The notes: generated by a model from the sequence alone, not told the origin. 64,000 nt of DNA from an uncultured bacterium (GCA_905215065.1 CAJMOF010000003.1:99552-163551), one strand, 5' to 3'; positions 15,713 through 24,890 are shown, counted from the first letter of the stretch. Made by a program: numbers and translations.

Positions 15713-16591
15713 ATGAACAAGCCGAGTGTTTCCGCTGGTGTTGTTGCCGGCGTTGCCCTGGGAGCTGCGGCGCTTGGTGCGGCCGCTGTCGCTGTTCGTG
15801 CTGCCTGTCTGCAGGTCGCGAGGACCCGCAACGGGTTGGCACGTGTGAAGCGTGTGCACGACGAGAGCGGTGACGAGGTCCGCGTGCTCGTACAGGGCGG
15901 CGTCTACCAAAGCGCGAGCTATGTTGGCGATCGTTGGGCGGAGCCAGTCTTTGCGTACTATCGTGCATTTGACGATGTGTTTGAGGCTGAGGACGCAATG
16001 CGTGATGCTTACGGGCATGGTATCGACCGCATGCTTATGCTGGGCGGCGGCGGGTTTGCCTATCCCAAGTTTGCGCTGATGTCGCACGAGGGCCTGCGCA
16101 TGGACGTCATCGAGTATGACGGAGAGATAACGCGCTTGGCGCGCCGTTGGTTCTATCTGGATGAACTGGAGCACGCGGTGGGCGATCGCCTGCGGGTGAT
16201 TACCGCCGAGGCTCGCTCGTATCTGGGTGTGACGAGCGTGGGCCATCGTCGCTACGACGTCGTTGTGAGCGACTGCTTTGGCGGTGCCGAGCCCGTGCGC
16301 GAGCTGGCGACCGTTGAGGCGCTGCGCCTGGTGCGGGGCAGCCTGAACCCCGGGGGTATCTACGTGGCCAATATCGTGAGCGCAAACGAGGGGAGCGATG
16401 TGACGTTCCTTCGCGACTGCGCTGCCACGGCACTCGAGGTATTCGTCCACGCCTGGGTGGTCCCATGTGGCGATGCGAAGTTCAGCGGCGAGGAAAACTA
16501 CCTGCTCATCGCCAGCGACGGCGACTACGCCTTTGCCGAAGCCGTGCCCTTCGACACCGACTTCCTCGGCACCGTCCTTCACGACAAGTAA
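15713..16591 (+). CDS. Spermidine-synthase-like methyltransferase-fold protein
   Basis: A 292-residue protein. An Ala/Val-rich N-terminal membrane segment (about 7-32) is followed by a Rossmann fold resembling polyamine aminopropyltransferases: MLMLGGGGFAYPKF (SAM loop), VIEYDGEI (ligand acid) and YDVVVSDCFGGAEP. True SpeE enzymes have GGGDG and a DxxxE/D active site; here the equivalent residues are not clearly conserved, so aminopropyl transfer is uncertain. AAGGAG overlaps the end of elp3 and the ATG directly follows its stop, indicating one operon. Confidence 0.72.
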   Translation: MNKPSVSAGVVAGVALGAAALGAAAVAVRAACLQVARTRNGLARVKRVHDESGDEVRVLVQGGVYQSASYVGDRWAEPVFAYYRAFDDVFEAEDAMRDAYGHGIDRMLMLGGGGFAYPKFALMSHEGLRMDVIEYDGEITRLARRWFYLDELEHAVGDRLRVITAEARSYLGVTSVGHRRYDVVVSDCFGGAEPVRELATVEALRLVRGSLNPGGIYVANIVSANEGSDVTFLRDCAATALEVFVHAWVVPCGDAKFSGEENYLLIASDGDYAFAEAVPFDTDFLGTVLHDK

Positions 16592-16618
16592 GTCTCCCCG
16601 TCCCAAAAAAGACTGGTC

Positions 16619-19063
16619 TTAGGCGTGGTCGCGCCAGCTGCGGACACGCTGCTTCATGCCCTCTATGTCGAGCACGCCTTCGGCAAAGCCCTTGCGCACG
16701 AGCTCTTCGGGAACAAACTCGTCGTAGCGGTCAAAGTAAGGCACCTCGCCAGGATAGACGAGCTCGATGGGATCGAAGTCCTTTTCGGCCTCGGCGGCGA
16801 GCACCTCAAAGAACGTCTCCTCGTCGGCCTTCATCTTAAACTGCATAAAGTACGGGCGTGACGGGTCGAGTCCGCGAAGGCCCAGCTCAGCGGCGCATTT
16901 GATTTTAAGCATGCGCTCGAGTGCTAGGAAGGCGTAGCTGCCCAACCAGGGGAAGAGCACCCAGGTGTCGCCACCCAGATTGATGAGCGGCTTAGTTCCC
17001 GCGCCCGAAATCTCGGCGGTATGACGAGCCTGCGCCAAGCGAGCCCGTGCGTTACCCATAAGGTACGGATATGCTGCGTGCTCAGTGAGCGCTTGGCGCA
17101 TACGCTCGAGCACATGCGTGTTAATGTCGCCGGGGCAGTCGCCAAAGTAGGCCGGCACCCGGCCCTTGACCTGCGTGGCAAAGACAGTGTGGCGCTTCCA
17201 GTCCACTTCCTCGACAATCCAGCAGTGTCCGGCGATGGCGATGCGCTCACCGGGCGGGGGCGGATTAACGATCGTGCCCAGCTCAGCCGATTCGCTCCGG
17301 ACGGTAAACTCCTCGTTTTCCTGGAACACGGCGTAGAACTTAAAGTTGTTGATGATGCGCTCGCCCGCGAGACCCACGATGAGCCCGCCACCTTCGGTGA
17401 CCTGGATATGGTCGATCTTAATGAGGTGACGTAGCAGCACACGGTAATCGTCTGCCGAGACACGGTGGAAATAGCTGAGCGTGAGCACGCGCTGGGCAAG
17501 TTCGGCCGGCGTGAGCTCGCCGGTGCTGGCGAGGGTCGACATAGTCTGGTGATAGAGCAGGCTGTAGGGGAGACGATCGAGCTCGGGTGGCTCGACCCAC
17601 TTTTCCTCGCGATAGAGTTGTACGAGCGCGATACCCTGCAGGAGCTTCCAGGGAATGGTTTCGGGCATCATCGTGCGCGGCTCGGGCTCTTCCTCGCGCA
17701 TGACAAACCACATCTCGGGCGGAAGATCGCGACGGCCTGTGCGCCCCATGCGCTGCAAAAAGGAGCTGACGGTAAACGGCGCGTCAATCTGGAAGGCGCG
17801 CTCCAGGCGGCCGATATCGATACCGAGCTCCAACGTAGAGGTGGTGACGGTTGTCTGCGTCTGCTCCTCGTCGCGCATGAGCTCCTCGGCCGTCTCGCGT
17901 AGCGATGCCGAAAGATTGCCGTGATGGATAAGAAAACGGTCGGGCTCGTGCCGGCTCTCGCAGTAGCTGCGCAGCATGGAGCACACGGCCTCTGCCTCCT
18001 CGCGCGAGTTGGCAAAGACCAGGCATTTGCGGCCGCGCGTATGCTCAAAGATATAGCCCATGCCGGGGTCGGCGTTGTCGGGCGCCGTGTCGGTGGGGTT
18101 GAGAAGCGCCTGTTCGGTCGCTCGTGGGATGTCGACTTCGCCCTCGGGGGCCGAGGAAGTGCGACGGTCTTTGGGAGCGGCCTTGCCCCGCGCCTGCTCA
18201 CGACGTTGACGGTGTTCTTCCTGTGTAAGCCGTCCGCTGTGGCACATGTCTTGTCCGGATGCGGGCAGCGCCGTGGGCGCCGCCGTCTCAATACGCTCGC
18301 AAGCAAGCACCTCGGCTTCTTGTGGACCTGTGCCTACGAATCCTCGTTGCTGAGCCTGGGGGCCCGAGTTGTAGAAGTGCTCCATGGAGATGCGCCACAC
18401 GCGGCGCGGTTCCTCAAAGCGGGGGATAACGCAGTCGCGCCCCGTTCCCTGCGAGAGAAAGGTGCCCGTGCGCTCGGGGTCGCCGATGGTGGCCGAAAGG
18501 CCAATGCGGCGGGGCTGCACGCCTGCCATGCGCGAGAGGCGCTCGATAAGACAGAGCGTCTGCCCGCCGCGGTCGCCGCGCATGAGCGAATGGACTTCGT
18601 CGATAACCACATAGCGCAGGTCGCAAAACATGCGCGGGATCGCCATGTGCTTATGGATCAGGAGCGCCTCGAGCGACTCGGGCGTAATCTGTAGGATGCC
18701 GCTCGGTTTTTTGATGAGTTTGGCCTTGTGTGATTGCGAGACATCGCCATGCCAGTGCCAGACGGGGATATCGGCTTCTTCGCACAGGTCGTTGAGGCGG
18801 ACGAATTGGTCGTTGATGAGCGCCTTGAGGGGGCCAATGTAGAGGGCGCCCACGCTTGCGGGCGGGTTCTCCCAAAACTCGGTCAGGATGGGAAAGAAGG
18901 CTGCCTCGGTTTTGCCGGAAGCCGTGGATGCCGTCAGGAGCACATTATCTTGCGTGTTAAAGATGGCATCAGCTGCTGCAACCTGGATAGAGCGTAGGCT
19001 CTCCCAATCGTGGGAGTAGATGAAGTCTTGGATAAACGGGGCGTAGCGGTCAAAGGCGTTCAC
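16619..19063 (-). CDS. Lhr-type DEAD/DEAH helicase, BrxHI-like
   Basis: An 814-residue superfamily 2 helicase. Motif I is TASTASGKT (44-52), the DEVH box is at 155-158, and GRTGRRD is motif VI. A charged, low-complexity insert of about 100 residues (about 240-335) separates the two RecA domains. A long C-terminal half follows, as in Lhr-family helicases. The start is GTG 19063, just after AAAGGAGG; the frame is open 10 codons further. It is the last gene of a three-gene set with a DUF2791 ATPase and a TerB_N/TerB_C protein. The DUF2791-plus-Lhr pair is the same as BrxD-BrxHI of type 2 BREX phage-defence loci, from which the DNA-related role is inferred. Confidence 0.85.
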   Translation of the reverse strand: MNAFDRYAPFIQDFIYSHDWESLRSIQVAAADAIFNTQDNVLLTASTASGKTEAAFFPILTEFWENPPASVGALYIGPLKALINDQFVRLNDLCEEADIPVWHWHGDVSQSHKAKLIKKPSGILQITPESLEALLIHKHMAIPRMFCDLRYVVIDEVHSLMRGDRGGQTLCLIERLSRMAGVQPRRIGLSATIGDPERTGTFLSQGTGRDCVIPRFEEPRRVWRISMEHFYNSGPQAQQRGFVGTGPQEAEVLACERIETAAPTALPASGQDMCHSGRLTQEEHRQRREQARGKAAPKDRRTSSAPEGEVDIPRATEQALLNPTDTAPDNADPGMGYIFEHTRGRKCLVFANSREEAEAVCSMLRSYCESRHEPDRFLIHHGNLSASLRETAEELMRDEEQTQTTVTTSTLELGIDIGRLERAFQIDAPFTVSSFLQRMGRTGRRDLPPEMWFVMREEEPEPRTMMPETIPWKLLQGIALVQLYREEKWVEPPELDRLPYSLLYHQTMSTLASTGELTPAELAQRVLTLSYFHRVSADDYRVLLRHLIKIDHIQVTEGGGLIVGLAGERIINNFKFYAVFQENEEFTVRSESAELGTIVNPPPPGERIAIAGHCWIVEEVDWKRHTVFATQVKGRVPAYFGDCPGDINTHVLERMRQALTEHAAYPYLMGNARARLAQARHTAEISGAGTKPLINLGGDTWVLFPWLGSYAFLALERMLKIKCAAELGLRGLDPSRPYFMQFKMKADEETFFEVLAAEAEKDFDPIELVYPGEVPYFDRYDEFVPEELVRKGFAEGVLDIEGMKQRVRSWRDHA

Positions 19064-19146
19064 GGGGCCTCCTTTCAAAAGCGAATCTCTCAACGCGGCG
19101 GGCAGTGGCTTGCTGCATTACTGCTTCAACGTTTGCCCAGATAGAG

Positions 19147-19179
19147 CCTGCCAAAATAAACCTGTCCCTTTTTGGCAGG
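19147..19179. repeat. 10-bp inverted repeat with GGGAC core
   Basis: CCTGCCAAAA (19147-19156) and TTTTGGCAGG (19170-19179) are perfect arms around a 13-nt loop that contains TGTCCC (AGGGACA on the other strand). It directly abuts the stop of the BrxD-like gene. No T-run follows, so it is a hairpin or repeat rather than a clear terminator. Confidence 0.6.
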
Positions 19180-20484
19180 TTAGATGGTGAATTCGGCGAA
19201 GTTACGGTCGCCGCCTGCGGTATCGGTGTCGCCTGTTGCGGCTGCCGGCGCCAGCGCGTCGCCGCCGACGCTTTGCAGCAGCTCGGCCACGTTGGCGTCG
19301 GGGTTTTGGCATAGGATGTCGAGCAACTCGATAAAGTCACGAATGACTTCACGCGGCGTCAGATGCGTGTCGGCTCCCACACGACCGAACTCGATCTTGA
19401 GGAAGTCCACCAAGTCGTTCTCGGTAAGCGTGGGCGTCCAGCCAAAGTAGCCGGCGTGAATTTGCATGAGTTTTTCGATGAGCACCAGTAGCTCCTCGTA
19501 GGTGAGCGGCTGCAGGCGGATGATGGGTGCGAGCATGTCCTTAAGGTCCTCACGCGCAAAGCGACCCTGAGCGAGTCGGCTGCGCAGAGCCTCGTAGGAG
19601 AACACGCCGCGGCGGCGGTCTTCGATGGAGGTTGGCGTGCCGCCCATGATCATGCCCAGGTACTGCGCCTTGCCCTGAAGTGTGTCGTTGTACATGGTCA
19701 GGATCTTCTCGTAGTTGTACTGGCGCGTGATGGCATTGGGAATCTTATACAGATTCACGAGCTCGTCGATGAGCACCAGCATGCCCTTGTAGCCGCTGCA
19801 AACCAAAAAACGCGCGATGAGTTTGACGTAGTCGTACCAATCGTCGTCGCTGATGATGGTCGAGGAGCCCAACTCGGCGCGTGCCTCGCTCTTGGTGCGG
19901 TATTCGCCGCGAATCCATTTGGTCACGCGGCTCATGGTCTCTTCGTCGCCCCCGGATGCGGCCATGCGATAGCGGCGGAGCATGCGGGTGAAGTCGAAGC
20001 CGTGGACCATCTCCTCGAGCGGGGCCAGTTGGGCATTGACGACCGACTCGTCGACGTCGGCACACGAGGCGACCCAGCGATCCAGAATAAGGTTGAGCGC
20101 ACCGCCCTCGGGGCGCGTCTTGGTCGATATATTGCGGATGAGCTCGCGGTAGGTGGCAAGGCCCTGTCCCTGACCGCCCTGCAGGCGGCGCTCGGGCGAC
20201 AGGTCGGCATCAGCGACGACGAATCCCTCGCCCATGGCGTGCGTGCGGATAGTCTGGAGCAAAAAGCTCTTGCCGGCGCCGTAACGACCGACCAGAAAGC
20301 GGAAGCTCGCGCCACCGTCGGCGATGAGACTCAGGTCGGTGAGCAGGGCGCGGATCTCGACCTCGCGCCCTACGGTGATGTAAGGAAGGCCGATGCGCGG
20401 GACCACACCGCCCTTGAGCGAGTTGAGAATGACGGCAGCGGCGCGCTTGGGCACGCGAGGTGCTGCGGATGCGGTATCACTCAT
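19180..20484 (-). CDS. BrxD-like P-loop ATPase (DUF2791)
   Basis: A 434-residue ATPase of the DUF2791 family, named BrxD in type 2 BREX. Walker A is GRYGAGKS (66-73) and Walker B is MLVLIDE (235-241). A GTPTSIEDRRRG segment follows, with arginines suited to an arginine-finger role. The family is AAA-like and probably loads or drives a partner helicase on DNA. It overlaps the TerB gene by 8 nt (ATGAGTGA), and the Lhr-type helicase follows 116 nt downstream. No methyltransferase (PglX) or phosphatase (PglZ) is present in this window. Confidence 0.83.
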   Translation of the reverse strand: MSDTASAAPRVPKRAAAVILNSLKGGVVPRIGLPYITVGREVEIRALLTDLSLIADGGASFRFLVGRYGAGKSFLLQTIRTHAMGEGFVVADADLSPERRLQGGQGQGLATYRELIRNISTKTRPEGGALNLILDRWVASCADVDESVVNAQLAPLEEMVHGFDFTRMLRRYRMAASGGDEETMSRVTKWIRGEYRTKSEARAELGSSTIISDDDWYDYVKLIARFLVCSGYKGMLVLIDELVNLYKIPNAITRQYNYEKILTMYNDTLQGKAQYLGMIMGGTPTSIEDRRRGVFSYEALRSRLAQGRFAREDLKDMLAPIIRLQPLTYEELLVLIEKLMQIHAGYFGWTPTLTENDLVDFLKIEFGRVGADTHLTPREVIRDFIELLDILCQNPDANVAELLQSVGGDALAPAAATGDTDTAGGDRNFAEFTI

Positions 20485-22237
20485 GGTCTAGGTATCCTCT
20501 CACGTCTGCTTCGTAGTCCTCGATAATCTGCGGCCCTGCCGCGCTAAATTCAATTACGGTGTCGCCCACCAGGTCAAAGAGCGCCTCGTTGATGGTATCG
20601 ACGAGCATGTCCTCGCTCTGCTCCGATTGCACTACCGCCGATTCCGCCTGTACTGCGTTGTGCTCGAGCAGCGCGCGGAGATAGGCGTCTGCGGCGGGCG
20701 CGAGTTCGTTCGTGGCGTCAGCGGGCGCAGCAGCTGCGAACGCGGGCGTCGGTGCGAGAAGCGGTGCTACGACACCAAACTGTTCGGTGGATATGGTCGG
20801 CTCGTCGGACTCGTCCTGCCCTGCGGCCGCCGCGACCGCCTCGACCGTCGCGGCGGCCGCAGGCTCGGCTTCCGGTTGCCCTGAGTCCGCTGCCTCGGCT
20901 TCTGCGGGCGCATCGTCCTCGCGCTCCTCGTCGATCAAAAGCGCCTCGCGCGTTTGCGCGGCGGCGCTCCGAATGTGCCCCAGCTGACTCAGATCGATAT
21001 CGATCTTGACGGGCTGGTGTGCGGCGTCCCACGAAAGCCATGCCACAATCTCGTCATCGATAATCTTGGCCAGATATTTGGGGACCTTTTCTTCCTTAAG
21101 GGGATGGGCGGGGTCCAGCGCCAGACGCAGGCGTTGGTCGCAGGCGCGCATCATCTCACCGAGCTTGCTACTTTTTTGTCTGCTGCCGTGGATGCGCATG
21201 CATTCCCAAAAGCCGTTTTGGCAACGGTAGATGTGGATAGGATCTAGGCGATATTCGCAGTCCTCGTGGCGCTCGGGCGCAAAGAATACGGCCGACGCAA
21301 ACATGGTGTAGGGCATGGCCGTCTCTTCCCCAAATAAACTCGCCACGATGCCGGTCTTTCGGTGCGTGTCATAGTAGTGCGCCATGCGGACATACGCGGC
21401 GCACGCCACGTGGCGCAGATCGCGGTGGTGGCTGCGGTCGAGCCGCGAGTTACTTAGGTTATACGTGGAGAGGGCATTGATGGCGGCCATGAGTCGTTTC
21501 TCGCGCGCCTCGTCGGGCGGAAGGGGGAGTGTGGGCTCGGAGGCCTTGCGACGCTTGGGCGCCTGGTCCGACGGTGCCGGTGCTGGTACAAGGTCTCGTG
21601 CCGCGCGCCGCAGCTCGATAAGGGCGTTATCGAACATGACGGTTTTAGAGTCACGAAGCAGCTTGGGGTCGAGCCCGTGGAACACGGCGTAGTCCTGCAG
21701 CCACACGCGCGCAAACCGGTCGATGCCGGGCTCGAAGGCGCGATAGACATCCCAAAAAGCCTTGATCTTGTTAAAACCATCGAGCGGATCATCTACGCCA
21801 ATGCCGCAGATCAGCTCGTAGAGATACAAGAAGGCAAACGAGGTCGATGTCTCCTCGATATTCCCGCGGCGCACTTGGGCACGCCAGGTAAAGTAGCCGC
21901 GCAACTGCCGGTCGCTCATGGCGTTGTAGGTGGGAAAGTACGACTTAAAGGTGCCGTTGTAGGGACAGTCGTCCTCAAAGTCGGCCATCAGCAGGCCTTG
22001 GCGGTAGAAAAGTTCGGCTTCCGAAAGCCAACGGCCCGCGCCGCCCTTTGGGTCTTCTTGCCAACGCGATATCTCACGCATCTTGCGGTATTGGTCGGGG
22101 AGGAAGTTCTGCATCTGTCGGCCGGTCTTGAGAATCGGCTCGTCTGCGTAGATTTCGTTTGAGAAGCGGGCGGACTGATGGGTCCGAGCCTCGGCCATAA
22201 TGCGCTCGATGAGCATCTTGATGTCCTGGTCGGCCAC
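20477..22237 (-). CDS. TerB_N / TerB_C domain protein
   Basis: A 586-residue protein. The first 210 residues resemble TerB_N (aromatic-rich: WLSEAELFYRQG, SYFPTYNAMSDRQLRGYFTWR, FAFLYLYELICGIG). A middle helical region (about 210-430) and an Ala/Glu-rich linker (about 430-500) follow. The last 90 residues resemble TerB_C (TINEALFDLVGDTVIEF, EDYEADVRGYL). TerB-family domains are known from tellurite-resistance/phage-inhibition operons. The gene heads a minus-strand set with the BrxD-like ATPase and Lhr-type helicase. A GAGAGGAGG site precedes the ATG, and a TATGAT -10-like box lies about 35-40 nt upstream. A sensor or adaptor role for the helicase pair is inference. Confidence 0.8.
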   Translation of the reverse strand: MADQDIKMLIERIMAEARTHQSARFSNEIYADEPILKTGRQMQNFLPDQYRKMREISRWQEDPKGGAGRWLSEAELFYRQGLLMADFEDDCPYNGTFKSYFPTYNAMSDRQLRGYFTWRAQVRRGNIEETSTSFAFLYLYELICGIGVDDPLDGFNKIKAFWDVYRAFEPGIDRFARVWLQDYAVFHGLDPKLLRDSKTVMFDNALIELRRAARDLVPAPAPSDQAPKRRKASEPTLPLPPDEAREKRLMAAINALSTYNLSNSRLDRSHHRDLRHVACAAYVRMAHYYDTHRKTGIVASLFGEETAMPYTMFASAVFFAPERHEDCEYRLDPIHIYRCQNGFWECMRIHGSRQKSSKLGEMMRACDQRLRLALDPAHPLKEEKVPKYLAKIIDDEIVAWLSWDAAHQPVKIDIDLSQLGHIRSAAAQTREALLIDEEREDDAPAEAEAADSGQPEAEPAAAATVEAVAAAAGQDESDEPTISTEQFGVVAPLLAPTPAFAAAAPADATNELAPAADAYLRALLEHNAVQAESAVVQSEQSEDMLVDTINEALFDLVGDTVIEFSAAGPQIIEDYEADVRGYLDHE

Positions 22238-22324
22238 CGCTCCTCCTCTCGAACGCAGCTACGGTGACCTCATATCATAGCACAGCATCAAACAGATGTT
22301 CGAGATACCGCTACGTAGATAGAT

Positions 22325-23041
22325 TTAGAACAGGAGGGCGTAGATGACGGCGATGATGACGGAGGGAAGCATATTGGCAGTGCGGAAGGTCTGAGGACGG
22401 ATAAGGTTGACGCCGACGCAGAAGATGAGCATGGAGCCTACGAGCGAAAGGCTGTCGAGGGCTGCCGTGGTCATGATGGGGGAGAGTGCACCGGCAAACA
22501 GCGTGATCGTCCCCTGGAACACGGCGACGGGCAGGGCGGAAAAGATGCAGCCGCGGCCAAGTGAGGCCGTCATGGTGCAGACGATGATGCAGTCCAGTGC
22601 GCCCTTGAGGGCAAGCGTTGACCAGTCGCCGAGCAGGCCGTCCTGAATCGATCCCACAATGGCCATGGCGCCGATGCACACGGTGAGCGAAGTCGAGACA
22701 AAAGCGTTGGTGAACTCGTTATCGCCCTCGCTGCCGGTTTTGCGCTTGAGCCATTCGCCAAGGTTCTCAATGGCGGCTTCCAAGTCGACGGCCTCGCCGA
22801 TGAGCGAACCGAGCGCAAATGAGACGATGAGCATGGTGGTACCGGTGGTCGACAGCGCCTTTCCATCGATAAGGAGCATCTTTTGCATGGTGCCGCCAAG
22901 GCCGATAAACAGGACGCACAGCCCCGACGCTTTCATGAGCGTGTCTTGGATACGCGGTGTGATAAAGCGACCGCCCGCTAATCCCAAAAGACCGCCCGCA
23001 ACTAAAAGGACAACGTTGATGATTGTTCCCAAGCCCGGCAT
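22325..23041 (-). CDS. DUF554 membrane protein (YqgA-like)
   Basis: A 238-residue, glycine-rich membrane protein with about seven hydrophobic segments and an internal polar stretch (WLKRKTGSEGDNEF). It matches the DUF554 family, whose E. coli member is YqgA. The family is thought to be a transporter but has no settled substrate. Start ATG 23041 follows AGGAGGG; the frame is open 23 codons more. It lies 87 nt upstream of the TerB gene on the same strand. A -10-like box in that gap makes co-transcription uncertain. Confidence 0.83.
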   Translation of the reverse strand: MPGLGTIINVVLLVAGGLLGLAGGRFITPRIQDTLMKASGLCVLFIGLGGTMQKMLLIDGKALSTTGTTMLIVSFALGSLIGEAVDLEAAIENLGEWLKRKTGSEGDNEFTNAFVSTSLTVCIGAMAIVGSIQDGLLGDWSTLALKGALDCIIVCTMTASLGRGCIFSALPVAVFQGTITLFAGALSPIMTTAALDSLSLVGSMLIFCVGVNLIRPQTFRTANMLPSVIIAVIYALLF

Positions 23042-23110
23042 GAGCCCTCCTGTATTGATGCCAACGTGGCAATCGTAGCAGAATGGAATGCGAGACACAT
23101 CGCGACTCAT

Positions 23111-23136
23111 CTAATACGTTATATAAGTGGTATTAG
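23111..23136 (-). promoter_or_regulatory. Possible promoter/operator of the DUF554 gene
   Basis: On the minus strand, TTGCTA is followed after 17 nt by TATTAG, a plausible -35/-10 pair. The spacer and -10 lie within an inverted repeat, CTAATAC (23111-23117) and GTATTAG (23130-23136), which could be an operator. This is a pattern-based guess. Confidence 0.4.
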
Positions 23137-23159
23137 CAACGACGCGCAGTATTTAAGCC

Positions 23160-24590
23160 TCAGGTGGTTGTCGGGACATAGGGATAGTAGTCAAAGCGCA
23201 GTGTCATAAGCCGCTGTGGGGATTCAATAGCCGCGGCGATGATATTGGCATCGCGGGTACGATCAAACCCTTCGAGTTCGATCTGATACGAGACGTCTTG
23301 CATAATGTCCAGACGTCGCCAGGCTAGGAGTGTGTCGCCATCGAATTCCAAGGTCTTGCCTCCGTCTGGGGCAACGGCGTATAGGCGCAATTTAGCGGTG
23401 GTTGCAGGGTCGACAACCGTGACCTTTTTAATTTCGTTTCGAGTATTCTTGGCGCCCAACAAGGTGAGCAGTGTTGGGGCCACGACCTCGCCCGATGGCA
23501 AAAAGACGACTTCGATGGATTCAGGAAATGCGATGATGGCCGACTTGCGGACGGGCTGATTGGCGGCGGCAACTTCGATGCTTGCAGCGTCGATGACCTC
23601 CGTGTGGTCGAGCGCGGCAAACACGCAGCAGTTACCTTCATCGATTTCTTGAGGATCAGCAAGCCCCAGACTGTCCGCGAGCTCGGGATCGTTTTGATCG
23701 GTAGCGGGCTCATTCGGTGCTTCGAAAGAAGCTGGGACGCTGTTTGTCGGCGATGACGTGTCGCCCGCACCCGCTTCCTTGTCCGCGCTCTCTTCTTGTA
23801 TGGTTGCGTTGATGGGTTCGTCGTTTGAGGGGAGCGTCTTGGCGTCAAGCGCGGAGGGGAGAATTCCGATGGCTCCGGATCCGTTCCACTCCATTTCGAG
23901 AAGCGCCGGGTCGGCAAGAATGCGTTGCCTGCTTTGCGCGTGGGCATCGATTTCAATAGGGCCTGCCTCTATCCCTCGTGTAAGGCTGAGTGATCCGGCT
24001 GGCTTCTCGAAATGAGCGTCCGTGTCTTTGGTGCTGGCGGCGTAGAACAGCAGGGACGTTTCTCCCGCCGCGATGGCATCGGTGCCGGCTTTGGCCAGCC
24101 GCAACGATGCCGTGAATGAGAGGGTGGGCTGCGTGTCGTCTGCATTCGCGGCGGCGCAGCCCAGACATATACCGCCTCCTTTCTCGAAAAACGCACCGTC
24201 AAAGGCGACCTTCGCTCCGTTCGCCGAGTCATCGACCGAAGCGATGTCGATGCGCAGCTCTAAATTGCATGGATCGCCATCTGCATCGAGCACAACCGAG
24301 CGCCACGTGCAGACGGCGCACCCCGCCTGGGAGCCGTTTACCTTGTTCGAACGATTGATATCCACGACTATCGAGCCGTCCGTATTACGACGAAGGCATC
24401 CCGAGGTTGAGATTGCGGCCTGTGCAATCGAAAAACGCTTACACGCAATGGCGCTCGACGGATTTGGTGCGGAGCTTAGGGCTGCTGGTAAGGAGTCTGC
24501 TATGACGGGAGTCGCCCAAGCGGCGACAGGCGTTCCGGTTGCGAGCGCGCCGCAGAGTGCGACGACGGGCAAAAGGTTCTTCGATGCCAT
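23160..24590 (-). CDS. Secreted hypothetical protein
   Basis: A 476-residue protein I do not recognise by function. It has a signal peptide (about 1-26, ending AWATP). An N-terminal beta-rich, cysteine-containing region follows (CAVCTW, CLGC). An Asp/Glu/Thr/Ser-rich low-complexity linker (about 265-315) leads to a second beta-rich region ending PYVPTTT. No membrane anchor or sorting signal is seen at the C-terminus. AAGGAG lies 7 nt before the ATG. It is the last gene of a five-gene surface operon, 18 nt after the small LAQTG protein; it may bind that protein or be released. Confidence 0.68.
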   Translation of the reverse strand: MASKNLLPVVALCGALATGTPVAAWATPVIADSLPAALSSAPNPSSAIACKRFSIAQAAISTSGCLRRNTDGSIVVDINRSNKVNGSQAGCAVCTWRSVVLDADGDPCNLELRIDIASVDDSANGAKVAFDGAFFEKGGGICLGCAAANADDTQPTLSFTASLRLAKAGTDAIAAGETSLLFYAASTKDTDAHFEKPAGSLSLTRGIEAGPIEIDAHAQSRQRILADPALLEMEWNGSGAIGILPSALDAKTLPSNDEPINATIQEESADKEAGAGDTSSPTNSVPASFEAPNEPATDQNDPELADSLGLADPQEIDEGNCCVFAALDHTEVIDAASIEVAAANQPVRKSAIIAFPESIEVVFLPSGEVVAPTLLTLLGAKNTRNEIKKVTVVDPATTAKLRLYAVAPDGGKTLEFDGDTLLAWRRLDIMQDVSYQIELEGFDRTRDANIIAAAIESPQRLMTLRFDYYPYVPTTT

Positions 24591-24608
24591 GGGGTCTCCT
24601 TAGCTAAT

Positions 24609-24890
24609 TTAGTGCGGCCTATCCGTGTTTTGTTTCTGGCTGTGTTTGATGTGCAGACCGAGGCCGGCGGTCCCCGCGCCTGCTGCTGTGGCACCTACTG
24701 CCAAGAGCCATCGTCTGTCGCCTGTCTGCGCCAACGGTTCCTCGCGGTCGCCGCGGTCGAGTTCCGAGAGATCGACCGTCACTTGCGTGGCGGCCTGTAC
24801 CTGTTCTTGCTGGGCAAAGGCCATGGCTGGCCCAAACGCTAGGATGCTGACGGTGGCGGCCAGGGCGATAGCCTTATGCCGTGTGCGCAC
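24609..24890 (-). CDS. Small LAQTG-anchored surface protein
   Basis: A 93-residue protein with a signal peptide (about 1-26: KAIALAATVSILAFGPAMAFA). A short charged segment, a sorting motif LAQTG (53-57), a hydrophobic stretch (61-79) and a basic tail follow. LAxTG is the motif read by class E sortases, the main sortases of many actinobacteria, so it should be covalently attached to the wall. GTG 24890 is the likely start; it overlaps the end of the upstream gene by 17 nt. The frame runs to TTG 24920 with no ribosome site. So little lies outside the anchor that it may be a linker or pilin-like subunit. Confidence 0.65.
   Translation of the reverse strand: MRTRHKAIALAATVSILAFGPAMAFAQQEQVQAATQVTVDLSELDRGDREEPLAQTGDRRWLLAVGATAAGAGTAGLGLHIKHSQKQNTDRPH

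Noticed and set aside
16619..22237. Calling the TerB/BrxD/helicase set a complete BREX system
   Set aside because: No PglX methyltransferase, PglZ phosphatase, PglW kinase or PglY/BrxC ATPase lies in the window; only the BrxD-BrxHI-like pair is shared.
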